From Mycobacterium sp. 1100029.7 (lineage in GTDB: Bacteria; Actinomycetota; Actinomycetes; Mycobacteriales; Mycobacteriaceae), in contig NZ_LZSC01000064.1 of the NCBI RefSeq assembly GCF_001665235.1, positions 124,001 through 188,000 on the forward strand: DNA of 64,000 bases. The letters are read 5' to 3'. The notes under the pieces were generated by a model. The model was not told the DNA's origin. It was given only the letters and a program-made list of their open reading frames with translations, and ran no database searches. Of the stretch, positions 27,436-35,205 are shown piece after piece. Within the stretch, counting starts at the first letter, position 1. Each line of letters begins with the position of its first letter. The translations under genes were made by a program, and so were the position numbers.

Positions 27436-27990
27436 ATGGCAAATCAACTGCAAGGCAAAACAATCGCTATTCTCGCTGCCGACGGCGTGGAAAAGGTCGA
27501 ACTCGAGCAACCTCGCGCCGCCCTAGAAGAAGCCGGCGCGCAAACCGAGGTGCTGTCCCTGAAAACCGGTGAAATCCAGGCCCGCAATCATGATCTCGAA
27601 CCGGCGGGGCAATTCACGGTGGACCGGGCGGTGTCGGATGCGTCGGTGGAAGAATTCGACGGACTCGTCCTGCCGGGCGGGACGGTGAATCCCGACAAGC
27701 TACGCAAAGACGCCGACGCCGTTGCGTTTGTTCGCGACTTCGTCGGCTCGGGAAAGCCGGTCGCGGCCATTTGCCACGGGCCGTGGACGCTGGTGGAAGC
27801 CGACGTGGTCAAGGGACGCACGTTGACCTCCTACGAGAGTATTCGCACCGACCTTCGCAATGCCGGCGCCAATGTCGTCGACGAGGAGGTCGTCGTGGAC
27901 GGAAATTTGGTCACTAGCCGGTCCCCGGCAGATTTACCAGCGTTTTGCTCGACGATCATCAAGCAATTCGCACAGGCGTCGACGGCATAG
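27436..27990 (+). CDS. DJ-1/PfpI-family protein (YhbO/type 1 glutamine-amidotransferase-like)
   Basis: 184 residues with GAAGGAGG before ATG 27436. The nucleophile elbow is VAAICHGPWTLVEAD with Cys113-His114, and the conserved Glu near residue 19 (ADGVEKVE) completes the reactive site. LVLPGGTVNPDKLR is the second signature. Members such as PfpI and YhbO protect against stress by removing glyoxal adducts or by proteolysis; which one applies here is not known. The genomic context and upstream SigF-like promoter suggest a general stress role. Confidence 0.88.
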   Translation: MANQLQGKTIAILAADGVEKVELEQPRAALEEAGAQTEVLSLKTGEIQARNHDLEPAGQFTVDRAVSDASVEEFDGLVLPGGTVNPDKLRKDADAVAFVRDFVGSGKPVAAICHGPWTLVEADVVKGRTLTSYESIRTDLRNAGANVVDEEVVVDGNLVTSRSPADLPAFCSTIIKQFAQASTA

Positions 27991-28010
27991 GTCTGGGCAG
28001 CGGATTGGCC

Positions 28011-28035
28011 GTTTCAACGCATGCTGCGTGGGCAT
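28011..28035 (+). promoter_or_regulatory. Possible SigF-like promoter (GGGCAT variant)
   Basis: GTTT (28011-28014), 15-nt spacer, GGGCAT (28030-28035). One base departs from GGGTAT. The methyltransferase GTG is 16 nt downstream of the -10 end. Confidence 0.35.
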
Positions 28036-28050
28036 TAATTAAGAGATGCC

Positions 28051-28779
28051 GTGATAGCCACGGCGCTCCACCCGAAAGGCCCATCGTTGACAAGCATCCT
28101 TCCCGCTTCTGCCGACATCATGGCTGCGCCGGCGGTGTATAAGCCACAGGAAGACTCGCGTTTACTGGTCCGCGCAATGGAATACAGCGGATTGATTCCC
28201 GGGCGCCGCGTTCTGGATTTGTGCACCGGTAGCGGGTTCGTCGCGATCGCGGCGGCCGAATTGGGTTGTGCCAGCGTCACCGCATTCGACATCTGCCCGC
28301 ATGCGGTGAATTCCACCCGCGGCAACGCGACGGTCGCCGGCGTCGAGATCGACGTCCGGGAAGGGTCGTGGATTTCTGCGCTGCGGTGCGCGCCGTTCGA
28401 GGTGGTGGTGTCCAATCCGCCTTATGTGCCAACACCTCCCGAGGAAGACATCGACATGGTCTCCCCGGGAGTCGGGCCGTCGTGGGCGTGGAACGCGGGC
28501 ACCGACGGGCGCAGGGTACTGGACCCGCTGTGCGCATCGGCGACAAACATGTTGTGCGACGGGGGATCGCTGCTGCTGGTGCAGTCGGCCCTGGCCGGTG
28601 CACATCGATCGATCGACTGCTTACGTTCGACCGGATTGGAGGCCGACATCGTTGCCTCCGAACGAATTCCATTCGGCCCGGTACTCTCGGCACGAGCAGC
28701 CTGGCTCGAGCACGTCGGTCTGGTGCCGCGCGGCTGCCGGGAAGAGGAGCTGATCGTGATCCGAGCAGACAAGCCGTGA
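28051..28779 (+). CDS. HemK2-type methyltransferase
   Basis: 242 residues from GTG 28051; TTG 28087, with GAAAGG 8 nt before it, is a possible later start. The SAM site is VLDLCTGSGFVAIAAAEL (residue 52) and the catalytic motif is VVSNPPYVPTPP (about residue 131), typical of N5-glutamine or nucleic-acid-base methyltransferases of the HemK/MTQ2 group. The acceptor is unknown. The stop overlaps the start of the CDGSH gene by 4 nt (GTGA), so the two are coupled. Confidence 0.82.
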   Translation: MIATALHPKGPSLTSILPASADIMAAPAVYKPQEDSRLLVRAMEYSGLIPGRRVLDLCTGSGFVAIAAAELGCASVTAFDICPHAVNSTRGNATVAGVEIDVREGSWISALRCAPFEVVVSNPPYVPTPPEEDIDMVSPGVGPSWAWNAGTDGRRVLDPLCASATNMLCDGGSLLLVQSALAGAHRSIDCLRSTGLEADIVASERIPFGPVLSARAAWLEHVGLVPRGCREEELIVIRADKP

Positions 28780-28985
28780 GTGCAACGCGGGTACGCGTGG
28801 TACCCAAGGGCCCGATCCTGGTGTCGGGCCCGGTGCGCATCGAGACCGACGGCGGCGGAGTCGTCGAGTCGGACCGGTTCATGGTGGCCATCTGCACTTG
28901 CCAGCGCAGCAAGGAGTACCCGCTGTGCGACACCAGCCACCGCCGTTGCCGACACGTCGAAAGCGCTGGCGCCAAACCTAATTAA
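28776..28985 (+). CDS. CDGSH-type iron-sulfur protein
   Basis: 69 residues from GTG 28776. The motif CTCQRSKEYPLCDTSH (residues 43-58) matches the CDGSH pattern C-x-C-x2-S-x3-P-x-C-D-x-S-H, with Gly replaced by Thr. It binds one redox-active, pH-labile 2Fe-2S cluster through three Cys and one His. It is coupled to the methyltransferase gene and converges on the haem-oxygenase-like gene, with an 8-nt overlap of the tails. The three genes recur together in actinobacteria as I recall, which hints at shared redox work. Confidence 0.85.
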   Translation: MSATRVRVVPKGPILVSGPVRIETDGGGVVESDRFMVAICTCQRSKEYPLCDTSHRRCRHVESAGAKPN

Positions 28986-29997
28986 GCGGCCCGCGCAATG
29001 AGCTCTGGCCCTGCTGCCAGGACGCCATGATGCGGTCCGCCAAGCGGTCTTCGACCGCCACGAACGCGCGCATCCCGAAGACGATGTCGCGGTCCAACTG
29101 CGGTTCGCGGTCGACCAGTTCGGCCACCACATCCAGGCGTACCACCTGCTCGTGAACGGCGTCGGCCTCGACGTGTTCACGGTAGAACGCGACGCACGCC
29201 GGCGGCGCGTCCATCCGCTCGAGCGCCTGGACCATCCGTCGCGAGCCCGGCGAGGAGGTGATCTCGGTGGCGGTGAAATGCCCTACGGCCGCGCCCCGCA
29301 GCCAGCGGTGCAGACCGAACAGCGACATCAAATTCACCACCGCAAGTGCTTCGGCCGGAACGACATCCAGGTAGCCCAGATAGGCGGGATCCAAATCGGC
29401 TGCCGTCATCAGATCGGCGAACAGTTGCGCGTGCATCCGGTCGCCGCGTCCGGCGCCGAATTCGTCGAACTCGACGGCCACGAACGCCGCCTTGGCGCCA
29501 CCGGTCAGCCGGGGGATGGCCCAGGCGTGTGGATCGCCCTCCTTGAGGTGATACATCGACCGGTGCACGAAGTACTCGCGCATTTGCTGCCAGGTCCCGG
29601 TGTCTCGAAGGTGATACGACGGACCGGTCCCGTTCTTGGGCTCGATCGAGATCGCGTCCATCTCCGCGGTCGCGGTGCGGCCGGCGTCGATGGGGCCGAC
29701 ATCGCGACGCACGCCCGCCAGGAAGGCGCGCTCCAGCTCGGCACGCAGGTGCAGCAGGTCGGGATTCCATTCCCAGGTGGGATCGACACCCGCGAAACCC
29801 CGGTAATGCAGCTCGTAGCACATGCACAGGGCCAGCTGCAGGTCCAGGCCGTAGGGGTCGGAGTCACGGACCGAAGCGCTCACGCGGGCGAGGTGGTCCC
29901 CGGACGGCGGCCCTGCCAGGGCGCGGTGCACGGCCGTCGACAACGGGCCGTGTGCTGCCGGAAGGGCGGGTTCGAGCAGGATTGACGCACGAGTCAC
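28978..29997 (-). CDS. Iron-containing redox enzyme family protein (haem-oxygenase fold)
   Basis: 339 residues from GTG 29997; GTG 30081 in the same frame is a possible earlier start but overlaps rsbU. The fold of helical repeats fits the haem-oxygenase-like diiron family: candidate metal ligands are Glu/His in LALCMCYELHYRG (E-x2-H) and the later E-F-D-E-F-G, FTATEITSS and FYREHVEADAVHEQV blocks. Members often act as non-haem di-iron oxygenases. It is next to a CDGSH protein that could supply electrons (inference). A SigF-like promoter lies directly upstream. Confidence 0.75.
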   Translation of the reverse strand: MTRASILLEPALPAAHGPLSTAVHRALAGPPSGDHLARVSASVRDSDPYGLDLQLALCMCYELHYRGFAGVDPTWEWNPDLLHLRAELERAFLAGVRRDVGPIDAGRTATAEMDAISIEPKNGTGPSYHLRDTGTWQQMREYFVHRSMYHLKEGDPHAWAIPRLTGGAKAAFVAVEFDEFGAGRGDRMHAQLFADLMTAADLDPAYLGYLDVVPAEALAVVNLMSLFGLHRWLRGAAVGHFTATEITSSPGSRRMVQALERMDAPPACVAFYREHVEADAVHEQVVRLDVVAELVDREPQLDRDIVFGMRAFVAVEDRLADRIMASWQQGQSSLRGPLN

Positions 29998-30007
29998 GTT
30001 GCTGGAG

Positions 30008-30033
30008 GTACCACGATCGGTACCCCCGCAAAC
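30008..30033 (-). promoter_or_regulatory. Possible SigF-like promoter of the haem-oxygenase-fold gene
   Basis: On the minus strand GTTT (30033-30030), 16-nt spacer, TGGTAC (30013-30008). The first base of the -10 differs from GGGTAC. The chosen GTG at 29997 is 11 nt after the -10 end, the same spacing as at the F420-oxidoreductase gene. Confidence 0.35.
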
Positions 30034-30070
30034 GGTGGCGGCGCCGTCCCGTTGGCGCCGCACCCGCTGG

Positions 30071-32308
30071 TTAGCGGCCACCGGACCAGTCGTCGACGGC
30101 GTCGGGCGCCGTAGGCACCCGGAAGGTGATATCGACTGTCGTGCCGGCCGGGGTGCTGCGGATCTTCATGGTGTCACTGATCGCGCGCATCAGCACCAGA
30201 CCACGCCCGCTATTGCCCGGATTGATCGCCGGCGGCTTCCAGGATCCGCGATCGATGACGCACGCCCGGATCTCACCATCGATGGTCTCGACCTCGAGCA
30301 GCGTCGTGCCCAGGCCGTGACCGCGGTAGGCATGTTCGACGCAGTTGGTGCACGCTTCGTTGACGACCAGCACGATGTCATCGATGAGTTCGCGCGGAAC
30401 ATCGGCGGCTTGCAGCCAATCAGCGAGCCGATGCCGAATAGTCGCCAATTCGTCTGCAATCGAATGTGTTTCGATACTAAGTGACGCTTGCTGATGCCGG
30501 TATACCACCATCGCGACGTCGTCGTCATACCCCGCCGGCGGCGACAGCCGGCGAAGCACGGCATCTGCAACGGCATCCAGCGGCAACGTCCTGGTCTCCA
30601 CCAAAACCTCTGCGGCACGGGTGATTCCGTCGTCGATCGATTCATGTTTGCGTTCGACCAGCCCGTCGGTGAACACCATCAGTGTCGAACCAGACGGCAG
30701 CCGCCGGGAAACCTGCGGTCGCGGTTCGTGGCGACGGACCGCCAGTGGCACCGACCGGGCGTCGTTGAGCACCGAGGTGCCCGACGGGCCGGCGAGCACG
30801 GCGGGCATGTGGCCGGCGTTGCTGTATTCCAGGACTCCGGTCTGAGTATCGAGGATCGCCAGAAAAACGGTGGTGCAGTACGCGTTTGGTATCAACGACG
30901 CCGCCAAGTCGAGTTGCTCGAGCAACAGCGCGGGCTGTGCGCCGTTGATCAACAGGGCGCGTGCCGAACTGCGCAGCTGGCCCATGATCGCGGCGGCCGG
31001 CAAACCTCGGCCCACACAGTCTCCGACGACGATGCCGATGCGATGCGCACCGATCGGCAGCACGTCATACCAGTCGCCGCCGATCTCCAGCGGCGGCACG
31101 GCGGGTTCGTAGCGCATCGCGAATCCCGGCGGCGGCTCCATCGGTGGAAGCAGCGCGCGCTGCAGAGTCAGCGAAGTCTCGCGGGCGCTCTCGAACTGCC
31201 GGACATGCTGCATAGCCAGGCTGAGGTGACCGATCAGCACCGTCACCAGCAGCCGATCCTCGGCGCTGACCCAACGTGGTGCGCTCAGTTCCAGCCAGAG
31301 AGCAAGGTCGCCGGTACCGGAAAGCACCGCGACCAATCCCTGTGCCTTGCCGGGCTTGTGCGGGCGTTCGACGGTCTTAGCCGTCAGCGGTAGCTGCTGA
31401 CGAGCCTCCTGAAAGGTGTTGCGCAGCCACGGATCCAGGCCGCGCCACGTTGTCTCGGCGGGCTCGCCCGCCACCTGGACGGTGGGCTCGCCGCCACCGG
31501 CGGGCCAGGTCGCGGCGATGACGCGCTGCACACCGATGGCGCTCCGGCATTCGTCGAGCGTGATCGCCAACAACTCGGTCACGCTCTTGGCGACGGCCAC
31601 GGCGGTGGCCAAACGCAGGACGGCGCTCTCCCGGGCGGCGAAAGCCCGCTCCGCGGTCACGTCGCGAATGGTGCCCACGTAGACGTCGCGGTCGGAGCCG
31701 CTTTCCTTGACGACGTTGATGCTCAGCATCACCCACGCCAGATGCCCGTCCCGATGCCGAATCGGCGTCTCGTACTGCGCCACACCGTCGGAACGCACCC
31801 GCGTCTGTTGTTCTCGCGCAGTCTTTTTGTCGACCAGCCACGGGTGCGGCCATCGGTAGGGCAGACCCTCTTTGGGGTAGCCGAGGATGTCGATGAACGC
31901 GTCGTTCATCTCGATGATCGAGCCTTCGTGATCGGCGACGAAGAACCCTTCCTGCAACGAATTCACCAGGGCAGTGCGGAATTTGTCGCGGTCGGCGAGT
32001 CCGTCGGCCCGGGCCCGCTGTTCGGCGTAGCGCTTGGTGCCGTCCAGAAAGCCCCGGGTGGCGACGTCCAGTGGGGCCATCGTCTGCAGCAGAAACTCCA
32101 GCGCGACCGGTGCATCGACCTGAATGTCTTCGGCGAACTCGAGAACCGTCCGGACATGCTTTTCGATGATTTCGAGCATGCTGATTTGTTCTTGTAGCGC
32201 CCGGCGTCCGAGCTCGTAGCCCACGGCGAGGCTGTTGTCGTCTCGCCGGTCCAGGTACGTCCGTAACGCGGCGATGTACTGGGCGTGGAACTCTTGTGCA
32301 TCGGTCAT
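30071..32308 (-). CDS. rsbU: RsbU-type PP2C phosphatase with PAS, GAF and anti-sigma kinase domains
   Basis: 745 residues from ATG 32308. Residues 1-95 have the helical pattern of the RsbT-binding RsbU N-terminal domain (YIAALRTYLD, LQEQISMLEIIEKHVR, ALEFLLQTMAPLD). A PAS domain (110-220, VNSLQEGFFVADHEGSI), a GAF-like domain (about 230-370) and a SpoIIE/PP2C phosphatase (380-600) follow. The phosphatase metal residues include Asp in GGDWYDV, VVGDCVGRG, VFTDGLVER and YDDDVAMV. The C-terminus (615-735) is an RsbW/HATPase_c domain with LVVNEACTNCVEHAY and GRGLVLMRA. It could both dephosphorylate an anti-anti-sigma factor and act as an anti-sigma factor. M. tuberculosis Rv1364c is a related fusion. 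Confidence 0.87.
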   Translation of the reverse strand: MTDAQEFHAQYIAALRTYLDRRDDNSLAVGYELGRRALQEQISMLEIIEKHVRTVLEFAEDIQVDAPVALEFLLQTMAPLDVATRGFLDGTKRYAEQRARADGLADRDKFRTALVNSLQEGFFVADHEGSIIEMNDAFIDILGYPKEGLPYRWPHPWLVDKKTAREQQTRVRSDGVAQYETPIRHRDGHLAWVMLSINVVKESGSDRDVYVGTIRDVTAERAFAARESAVLRLATAVAVAKSVTELLAITLDECRSAIGVQRVIAATWPAGGGEPTVQVAGEPAETTWRGLDPWLRNTFQEARQQLPLTAKTVERPHKPGKAQGLVAVLSGTGDLALWLELSAPRWVSAEDRLLVTVLIGHLSLAMQHVRQFESARETSLTLQRALLPPMEPPPGFAMRYEPAVPPLEIGGDWYDVLPIGAHRIGIVVGDCVGRGLPAAAIMGQLRSSARALLINGAQPALLLEQLDLAASLIPNAYCTTVFLAILDTQTGVLEYSNAGHMPAVLAGPSGTSVLNDARSVPLAVRRHEPRPQVSRRLPSGSTLMVFTDGLVERKHESIDDGITRAAEVLVETRTLPLDAVADAVLRRLSPPAGYDDDVAMVVYRHQQASLSIETHSIADELATIRHRLADWLQAADVPRELIDDIVLVVNEACTNCVEHAYRGHGLGTTLLEVETIDGEIRACVIDRGSWKPPAINPGNSGRGLVLMRAISDTMKIRSTPAGTTVDITFRVPTAPDAVDDWSGGR

Positions 32309-32931
32309 GTCAGGGCCCCCCGGTGACGCGCCGCGAGCACCATGGCATCGTCGGTTTCCTTCGCGTGCTTCACCAGTATCTGATCGGTTATCACCGCAGC
32401 GGAAGCCGCAAAGTCGAGATGGTCCAGGTGATCTTCGGCGATGCCGTCGCTGGCCAGGACGATCAGGTCGCCCACCCGGATCGAAACGACCTGGGCAGGC
32501 CGGATTTCGGGGATCCGGTAGCCCACGATCCCGGCGGCCAGGCGCGCGCTGGAGCGGATGTGGACGCCGGTCGCATCCTTGGAGACAAGGTTGGCGCTGA
32601 CGTTCCCGACGCCGGTCCAGGTGAGCGTCTTGGCGGCGAAATCCACCCGCGCCAGCGTCATCGCGACCCCGCGGGTCCCGCCGAGCACGCGGTGGCAGAG
32701 CTGGATCAACACCTCGAGGCGCTCGCCGGCGGCGCGCTGGACCGCTTCGACGGCGCGCATCGCGGCCGTCGCGGCGGCAGGACCGTGACCGAGGCCGTCG
32801 ACCACCCCGAACAGCGCGGCTTCGTCGTCGATGCCGATCGCGATCTTGCGGTCGCCGCTGACGTCCTCGCCGGGAAGGGGGCGCCCGGCGTTCGCCCACT
32901 CGATCGGACCCATCCGACCGTTTTCACGCAC
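32305..32931 (-). CDS. rsbX: RsbX-like PP2C serine phosphatase
   Basis: 208 residues from GTG 32931 (ATG 32913 is an alternative). The single-domain PP2C fold has GEDVSGDRKIAI and VVDGLGHGPAAATAA with metal-binding Asp, VLASDGIAED, and a C-terminal DDAMVLAAR. It matches RsbX, which in Bacillus removes phosphates from RsbR and RsbS to reset the stressosome. Its TGA overlaps the rsbU ATG. The ordering R-S-T-X-U supports this role. Confidence 0.87.
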   Translation of the reverse strand: MRENGRMGPIEWANAGRPLPGEDVSGDRKIAIGIDDEAALFGVVDGLGHGPAAATAAMRAVEAVQRAAGERLEVLIQLCHRVLGGTRGVAMTLARVDFAAKTLTWTGVGNVSANLVSKDATGVHIRSSARLAAGIVGYRIPEIRPAQVVSIRVGDLIVLASDGIAEDHLDHLDFAASAAVITDQILVKHAKETDDAMVLAARHRGALT

Positions 32932-33334
32932 GGCCGGGGACCCATTTCCACATTTCGATGACGGTTCCCTGGCCGAGTGCCGACTCGACGATCAACCGGT
33001 CCATCAACCGGCGGGCGCCGGGCAAGCCCATGCCCAGCCCGCGGCCGGTCGAATATCCGTCCTCCATCGCGCGCTCGATGTCGGCGATGCCCGGACCGTC
33101 ATCCTCGGCGCGAACCACCAGCGCCTCGCGGTTCTCGCGCTCGGCCACCAGGACCCGGACGGCGCCCCGGCCGGCGTAACTGGTGATGTTGCGTGCGATC
33201 TCGGAGATCGCCGTCGCGATCATGGTGACGTCGGTGAGCGAAAACCCGAGTTCTAGGGCGAGCTGGTGTCCGGCTTTGCGGGCGTCGACGATGTCGTCGG
33301 AGTTGTTGATAGCGACGACAATGTCACACGCCAC
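32924..33334 (-). CDS. rsbT: RsbT-like serine kinase
   Basis: 136 residues from GTG 33334 (TTG 33361 is an alternative). The GHKL ATPase fold has the N-box IATAISEIARNITSYAG, the G1 box DDGPGI and the G2 box GRGLGMGLPGARRLMD, which is the RsbT signature. RsbT phosphorylates RsbR and RsbS under stress, is released and activates RsbU. It overlaps rsbS by 11 nt. Confidence 0.9.
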   Translation of the reverse strand: MACDIVVAINNSDDIVDARKAGHQLALELGFSLTDVTMIATAISEIARNITSYAGRGAVRVLVAERENREALVVRAEDDGPGIADIERAMEDGYSTGRGLGMGLPGARRLMDRLIVESALGQGTVIEMWKWVPGRA

Positions 33335-33713
33335 CGTCGCGCCCGATCGTTGATATCCCAAGTCCCCGTTGCCGATTCAGCAGGGCAAGACCCTCTTCGA
33401 GGTCCAGCGCGGTGTTCATGTCGTCGAAGGCCAGCCCGAGCTGCACCATCGCGAACGCGACCTCCGGGGACAGGCCCACGATCACCGTCTCGGCGCCGCG
33501 CAACCGGGTCATGTGCGCGATCGTGCGCAATGAGCGGGCCGCGAACGAATCCATCACGTCGATGGCGGTGACGTCGACGACGATGCCCTGGGCGCGGAAC
33601 CGGCTGACCCGCTCCATCAGGTCTTCGCGCAGCTTCTCGGTGTCGGAGTCGGACAGGGCGGCCTGCACCGTGGCAATGAGGATCGAGCCCTGTTTCAGGA
33701 TGGGTACTGGCAT
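33324..33713 (-). CDS. rsbS: RsbS-like STAS protein
   Basis: 129 residues from ATG 33713. It is a single STAS domain with the RsbS-type phosphorylation region DVTAIDVMDSFAARSL (Ser at about residue 60) and LGLAFDDMNTALDLEEGL at the end. RsbS forms the core of the stressosome with RsbR and holds RsbT until Ser is phosphorylated. It lies 22 nt after rsbR. Confidence 0.9.
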   Translation of the reverse strand: MPVPILKQGSILIATVQAALSDSDTEKLREDLMERVSRFRAQGIVVDVTAIDVMDSFAARSLRTIAHMTRLRGAETVIVGLSPEVAFAMVQLGLAFDDMNTALDLEEGLALLNRQRGLGISTIGRDGGV

Positions 33714-33735
33714 GCGGCGACCGTGTCAGTTGTGC

Positions 33736-34617
33736 TCACCCGGGCTGCTCGCCGGTGCGCGTGACTTCGTAGCCGAGCAGCCGCTCGGCCTCCTCGATAC
33801 CACCCTGTAGGTCACCGACGGCGTTCATCTTCGACAAGTCCAGGCCGATCGTCACCAGCGTCAAGGCGATCTCGGAGGACAGGCCGGTGATGATCACGCT
33901 CGCGCCCATCAGGCCGGACGCGTCGACCGTCTGAACCAGGTGGTTCGCGACGGTGGAGTCGATGGTCGGCACACCGGTGATGTCGATGACGACGACTTTG
34001 GCGCGGTTGGCGCGGATGGCGCGCAGCAACTGTTCGGTGACCTGGCGGGCGCGCTGGCTGTCCAGCACACCGATGATCGGCAGAATCAGCAGCTGCTCGC
34101 GTACCTGCAGCACCGGGGTGGACAGCTCGCGGATGGCCTCCTGCTGCTGACGGATGATGCGCTCGCGTTCCTGCACGAAGCTGACGGCCACGGTGTTGGC
34201 GATGCGGTTGGCGGCCGGCTCGTAGGCATCCAGGACGCGGTTGAGCATTTCGAAGTCGGTTTGGTACTTCTCGAACAACGAGCGGGCCAGCACGTCGCGC
34301 AGCAGCAGCACGATGCCGACGACCTCGTCGGTTTCCACGCCTCGCGGAATGATGCGCTCGGAGAGGTCGCGCGCGTAGGCCTGCAAAGCCTCGACGCTAC
34401 CGGTCTCGAGCACCTCGACGTAGTTGTCGTAGACGGCGGTTGCTTCGGAAAAAAGCTCTTCGGGCGTCATCGCGGTGAGCAGTTCGGCCTCGGTGATGCG
34501 GCGCGCCCACTCCTCGCGCAGGACCGTGCGATTCTGCCGCAAATGCTGCACTAGCTGCGGAAGCAGACCTTCACTGGAAATGCTGACGGTGGTGCCGGTG
34601 CTGCTGGAATCTGACAT
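33736..34617 (-). CDS. rsbR: RsbR-like stressosome sensor
   Basis: 293 residues. The N-terminal 160 residues are helical (RsbRD-N-like), including LVQHLRQNRTVLREEWARR, with a putative signal-input role. The C-terminal STAS domain (about 165-285) has the conserved phosphorylation segment VVIDITGVPTIDSTVANHL, in which a Ser stands where Bacillus RsbR has Thr205. The ATG has a GGAGG site upstream. It opens the rsbRSTXU operon and is divergent from rsfB. The stimulus it senses is unknown. Confidence 0.9.
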   Translation of the reverse strand: MSDSSSTGTTVSISSEGLLPQLVQHLRQNRTVLREEWARRITEAELLTAMTPEELFSEATAVYDNYVEVLETGSVEALQAYARDLSERIIPRGVETDEVVGIVLLLRDVLARSLFEKYQTDFEMLNRVLDAYEPAANRIANTVAVSFVQERERIIRQQQEAIRELSTPVLQVREQLLILPIIGVLDSQRARQVTEQLLRAIRANRAKVVVIDITGVPTIDSTVANHLVQTVDASGLMGASVIITGLSSEIALTLVTIGLDLSKMNAVGDLQGGIEEAERLLGYEVTRTGEQPG

Positions 34618-34775
34618 CTGGCCTCCCGAGTGCCACGTCGCGCTCCGCAGTGCGCAGGTTCTATGGGGAGACTAGCCTGTTTGTCGCAGGGGAGGTGTTG
34701 AGGTGTTCTTCTTCTCGCAGTTCGCACGGCAGGTTAGGCTTGCACCACAGTTAAGGCCCGGACGAAGGATCGCCA

Positions 34776-35144
34776 TTGTCAGCTCCTGATTCGATTACCA
34801 CGTTGGTTGCGGACCACGATGGGGTGTCCGTGGTCAGTGTCAGCGGTGAAATCGATTTGGTCACCGCTCCCGCCCTGGAGGAAGCCATCAGCGCGGTTGT
34901 AGCTGAAGGGCCTACGGCGCTGGTCATCGATCTCTCCGCGGTGGAGTTCCTCGGCTCGGTAGGGCTGAAGATCCTCGCGGCGACCTACGAGAAACTCGGC
35001 AAGTCCGCGGAGTTCGGCGTGGTCGCGCGGGGTCCGGCGACCAGGCGTCCGATTCACCTGACCGGCCTGGACAAGACATTCCCGCTGTACCCGACGCTGG
35101 ACGACGCATTGACCGGCGTCCGCGACGGCAAGCTCAACCGCTGA
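34776..35144 (+). CDS. rsfB: Anti-anti-sigma factor RsfB
   Basis: 122 residues, STAS domain. IDLSAVEFLGSVGLKIL contains Ser61 at the position of the regulatory phospho-serine in M. tuberculosis RsfB (Rv3687c). When unphosphorylated such proteins bind the anti-sigma factor RsbW/UsfX and free SigF. The start is TTG 34776 with GAAGGA at 34764-34769. It is divergent from the stressosome operon (158 nt), which makes RsfB a plausible target of the RsbU phosphatase. Confidence 0.92.
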   Translation: MSAPDSITTLVADHDGVSVVSVSGEIDLVTAPALEEAISAVVAEGPTALVIDLSAVEFLGSVGLKILAATYEKLGKSAEFGVVARGPATRRPIHLTGLDKTFPLYPTLDDALTGVRDGKLNR

Positions 35145-35205
35145 CGCCGGCCGCCCCACCGCGGCGAAGGGCCGCGTCCGGCCCCGGTCGACGTGTTGTG
35201 GTCGG

